NCBI GenBank assembly: GCA_012927585.1
Contig: JABBOY010000042.1
Span: forward strand, 167,791 to 231,790
Source: Glaciimonas sp.
GTDB lineage: Bacteria; Pseudomonadota; Gammaproteobacteria; Burkholderiales; Burkholderiaceae_D
Reading direction: 5' to 3'
Length of the DNA: 64,000 nt
A program made the position numbers and the translations under genes. The notes under the pieces are model-generated. The model was not told the DNA's origin. It did not search any database and saw nothing but the letters and a program-made list of their open reading frames with translations. This document shows, piece after piece, positions 62,584-64,000 of the stretch (the stretch's first letter is position 1; every line of letters starts with the position of its first letter).

Positions 62584-63549
62584 TTACAGCAATGCTTCGC
62601 CATACACTTTATTTTTAACTTGGACTAGATTTTTGATCAGGTTCAATTTGTAGAATGCTTCGACAATTTTCTGCTGTTCGGCAATGATGCCGGCATCGAT
62701 GGGCACCGTCGTATAGTTGCGGCGCCCGGTCGCCAGTCGCAAGACCTTGGCATCGACGCCCAGTTGCGGCGCCAGTAGTTCAGCGGTTTCCTGCGGATGC
62801 GCCTGAGCCCATACATTGGTTTTTTTTTGTTCGGCAAACAGCGTACGAATAATGTTCTTGTTCTGGTCGACGAACTGCGGATTGCCAAGATGGAAAGTAC
62901 GGTTGTTCGACAAGCCTGTGCCGTCGCGCAAAAGGCGCGGGCTGGTGGCAATCTGTTGCCCGGCAAGAAACGGATCCCACGATGCCGCTGCATCAACGTT
63001 GCCGGATTGAAAAGTGGCGCTCACATCTGCTGCGTTAGTCAGATAGACGGGGTTGATATCGTTATAGCTCAGGCCGACTTCTTCCAGCGCCCGCACTAGC
63101 AGGTATTGCACATTCCAACCGCGCCCCAGTGCAATTTTCTTGCTCTTTAATTCCTTGATCGTAAGAATCGGCGAATCCTGTGCGACGAAAATCCCTATGC
63201 CCTTGGGATAAGGTTGTTCGGCTGCCAGATAGACGGCATTGACGCCGGCAGCATTGGCAAACACCGATGGCGTATCGGCAGCATGGCCGAAGTCGATCGC
63301 ACCGGCATTGAGCGCTTCGATCAATTGCGGACCGGCTGCGAACTCGAACCATTTAGCTTTCCATCCCAATGGTTGCAGGGCTTTTTCCAAATTCCCAGTA
63401 CCTTTCAAAATATTGAGCGTATTGAACTTCTGATATCCGATGCGCAAAGTCCGTTCTTCGGTAGCCATGCCAAACGGAGCAGTTCCGACTAGCGCACCCG
63501 AAATCAATCCCTGTAATACCAAGCGTCTTTTGTTCGGTGTCGTCGTCAT
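62584..63549 (-). CDS. Aliphatic sulfonate ABC transporter binding protein (SsuA-like)
   Basis: A 321-residue secreted binding protein. It starts MTTTPNKRRLVLQGLISGAL with a signal sequence ending near GMATEE. The mature part begins RTLRIGYQKFNTLNILKGTG and contains GAIDFGHAADTPSVFANAAG and VQYLLVRALEEVGL, as in SsuA. No SsuB, SsuC or SsuD gene is adjacent within the window, so it is an orphan here; it might use the TauBC components or partners elsewhere. Its upstream DNA is the decayed duplicate of the cysK promoter region, in the right orientation to drive it. Confidence 0.85.
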   Translation of the reverse strand: MTTTPNKRRLVLQGLISGALVGTAPFGMATEERTLRIGYQKFNTLNILKGTGNLEKALQPLGWKAKWFEFAAGPQLIEALNAGAIDFGHAADTPSVFANAAGVNAVYLAAEQPYPKGIGIFVAQDSPILTIKELKSKKIALGRGWNVQYLLVRALEEVGLSYNDINPVYLTNAADVSATFQSGNVDAAASWDPFLAGQQIATSPRLLRDGTGLSNNRTFHLGNPQFVDQNKNIIRTLFAEQKKTNVWAQAHPQETAELLAPQLGVDAKVLRLATGRRNYTTVPIDAGIIAEQQKIVEAFYKLNLIKNLVQVKNKVYGEALL

Positions 63550-63620
63550 GTCATATCCTGAGAGTTAATGTCCCGCCGGTGCTGCTATTACATAAAATTT
63601 GCATCCAACACGGCTGTACA

Positions 63621-63686
63621 GCGATTGAGTTGCACCAGCGGCGCGTGTTCGATTGACAGCTAATTATCTTCAAGCCAGCCTGACAT
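63621..63686 (-). pseudogene. Truncated cysK fragment (first 22 codons)
   Basis: Reading from the ATG at 63686 it gives MSGWLEDN, a TAG stop at codon 9, then LSIEHAPLVQLN, against [21 protein letters not shown] in the intact gene. The Ser codon TCG has become TAG. The rest of the gene is missing, so it cannot be functional. Confidence 0.85.
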
Positions 63687-63833
63687 GGAAGCTCTCTTGG
63701 GTTATGGATATGGCCGCCGATTGGATAAAGTCCGCTCGGCCGCGTATATCAAAATATGCAATTGCATAATCAGCATAGCCAACGCTGCATATTTGGACAA
63801 CGAATAAAAATGCATTTCGATATTTGAAATTTA
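63621..63833 (-). repeat. Duplicate of the cysK promoter and 5' end
   Basis: It aligns with 54916-55129 without gaps from codon 22 to the start codon region and with one single-base indel upstream. Similarity fades near 63605 on the coding side. The orientation is towards the SsuA-like gene. Confidence 0.85.
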
Positions 63834-63916
63834 TAACTGATGTTACGCACAAAAAATTCGGTCCACGAAAGACACGAAAAAACTGCATGGCACCATTTTT
63901 TGGCGTTCGTTTGTCA

Positions 63917-63969
63917 GTAGTGCAGGCCTCCGTGCCTGCAACCGATGCAGGCACGGAGGCCTGCACTAC
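63917..63969. repeat. REP-like inverted pair, type 1, copy 2
   Basis: It begins GTAGTGCAGGCCTCCGTGCC and ends in the inverse sequence GGAGGCCTGCACTAC. It is nearly identical to the element at 48201, including the preceding TCA, and differs mainly in the central 6 bases. Confidence 0.8.
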
Positions 63970-64000
63970 TTAGACATTGCTTGCTGTTTTCGTGCTTTTC

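Larger units (their letters stand above)
63550..64000. other. Upstream region of the SsuA-like gene
   Basis: About 450 bases without an intact gene. It holds the duplicated cysK 5' region (63621-63833) and a REP-like pair (63917-63969). The rest, about 63834-63916, is unremarkable. Confidence 0.6.

Overview
The window looks like a chromosomal segment of a betaproteobacterium of the order Burkholderiales, most plausibly family Oxalobacteraceae (Herminiimonas/Collimonas/Janthinobacterium type). This rests on gene order typical of that group (carAB-greA, yhbY/rlmE-ftsH-folP-glmM, rpsU-yqeY-dnaG-rpoD, cysT-cysW-cysA-cysB), moderate G+C and a mixture of AT-rich intergenic spacers with conserved genes. 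The assignment is by recognition, not by a search.

Layout. 0-4.9 kb: end of phoB, phoR, an iron(III)-binding protein behind a Fur-like box, a patatin-like lipoprotein, an NlpC/P60 hydrolase and a GlcG/HbpS-like protein. 5-15.8 kb: housekeeping block carA-carB, greA, yhbY, rlmE, ftsH, folP, glmM. 15.8-17.5 kb: a membrane-anchored lipase-like hydrolase and the decayed remains of an IS4-type element. 17.6-23.3 kb: assimilatory nitrate/nitrite reduction operon nirB-nirD-nasA behind a sigma-54-type promoter. 23.4-31.3 kb: ybiB, a flavoprotein, the macromolecular synthesis operon rpsU-yqeY-dnaG-rpoD and a tRNA-Ile2(CAU). 31.3-36.8 kb: rhlE, pirin, ybaK-type deacylase, an EEP-family phosphatase/nuclease, xerD and ogt. 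37.2-43.0 kb: a TRAP C4-dicarboxylate transporter (dctPQM) divergent from its two-component system dctSR. 43.0-47.1 kb: a QseBC/TctDE-like two-component system and a DUF5666 lipoprotein; both promoter regions carry the same CTTAAG direct repeat.

47.2-64 kb is a sulfur-acquisition region that has been reworked by mobile DNA: sulfate ABC transporter genes cysT-W-A with regulator cysB (no sulfate-binding-protein gene beside them), cysK, a pair of YeeE/YedE half-transporters, a FadL-like porin, a tauABC-type sulfonate transporter, a hicAB pair with a truncated antitoxin, and an orphan sulfonate-binding protein. An inverted-repeat-bounded segment with an unrecognised 514-residue protein sits where the sulfate-binding-protein gene is often found. 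Two identical 373-bp transposase fragments flank the tauABC-hicAB block, and a second, decayed copy of the cysK promoter and first codons lies directly upstream of the orphan binding protein.

The strongest unexplained signals are non-coding. One is a dispersed family of about 60-bp intergenic elements (GGAGTAT ... ATGCGGA ... ATACTCC, at least eight copies in this window). The other is three different palindromic repeats that all have the GTAG-plus-hairpin layout of REP elements, arranged as inverted pairs. No CRISPR array, prophage or recognisable known riboswitch was seen.
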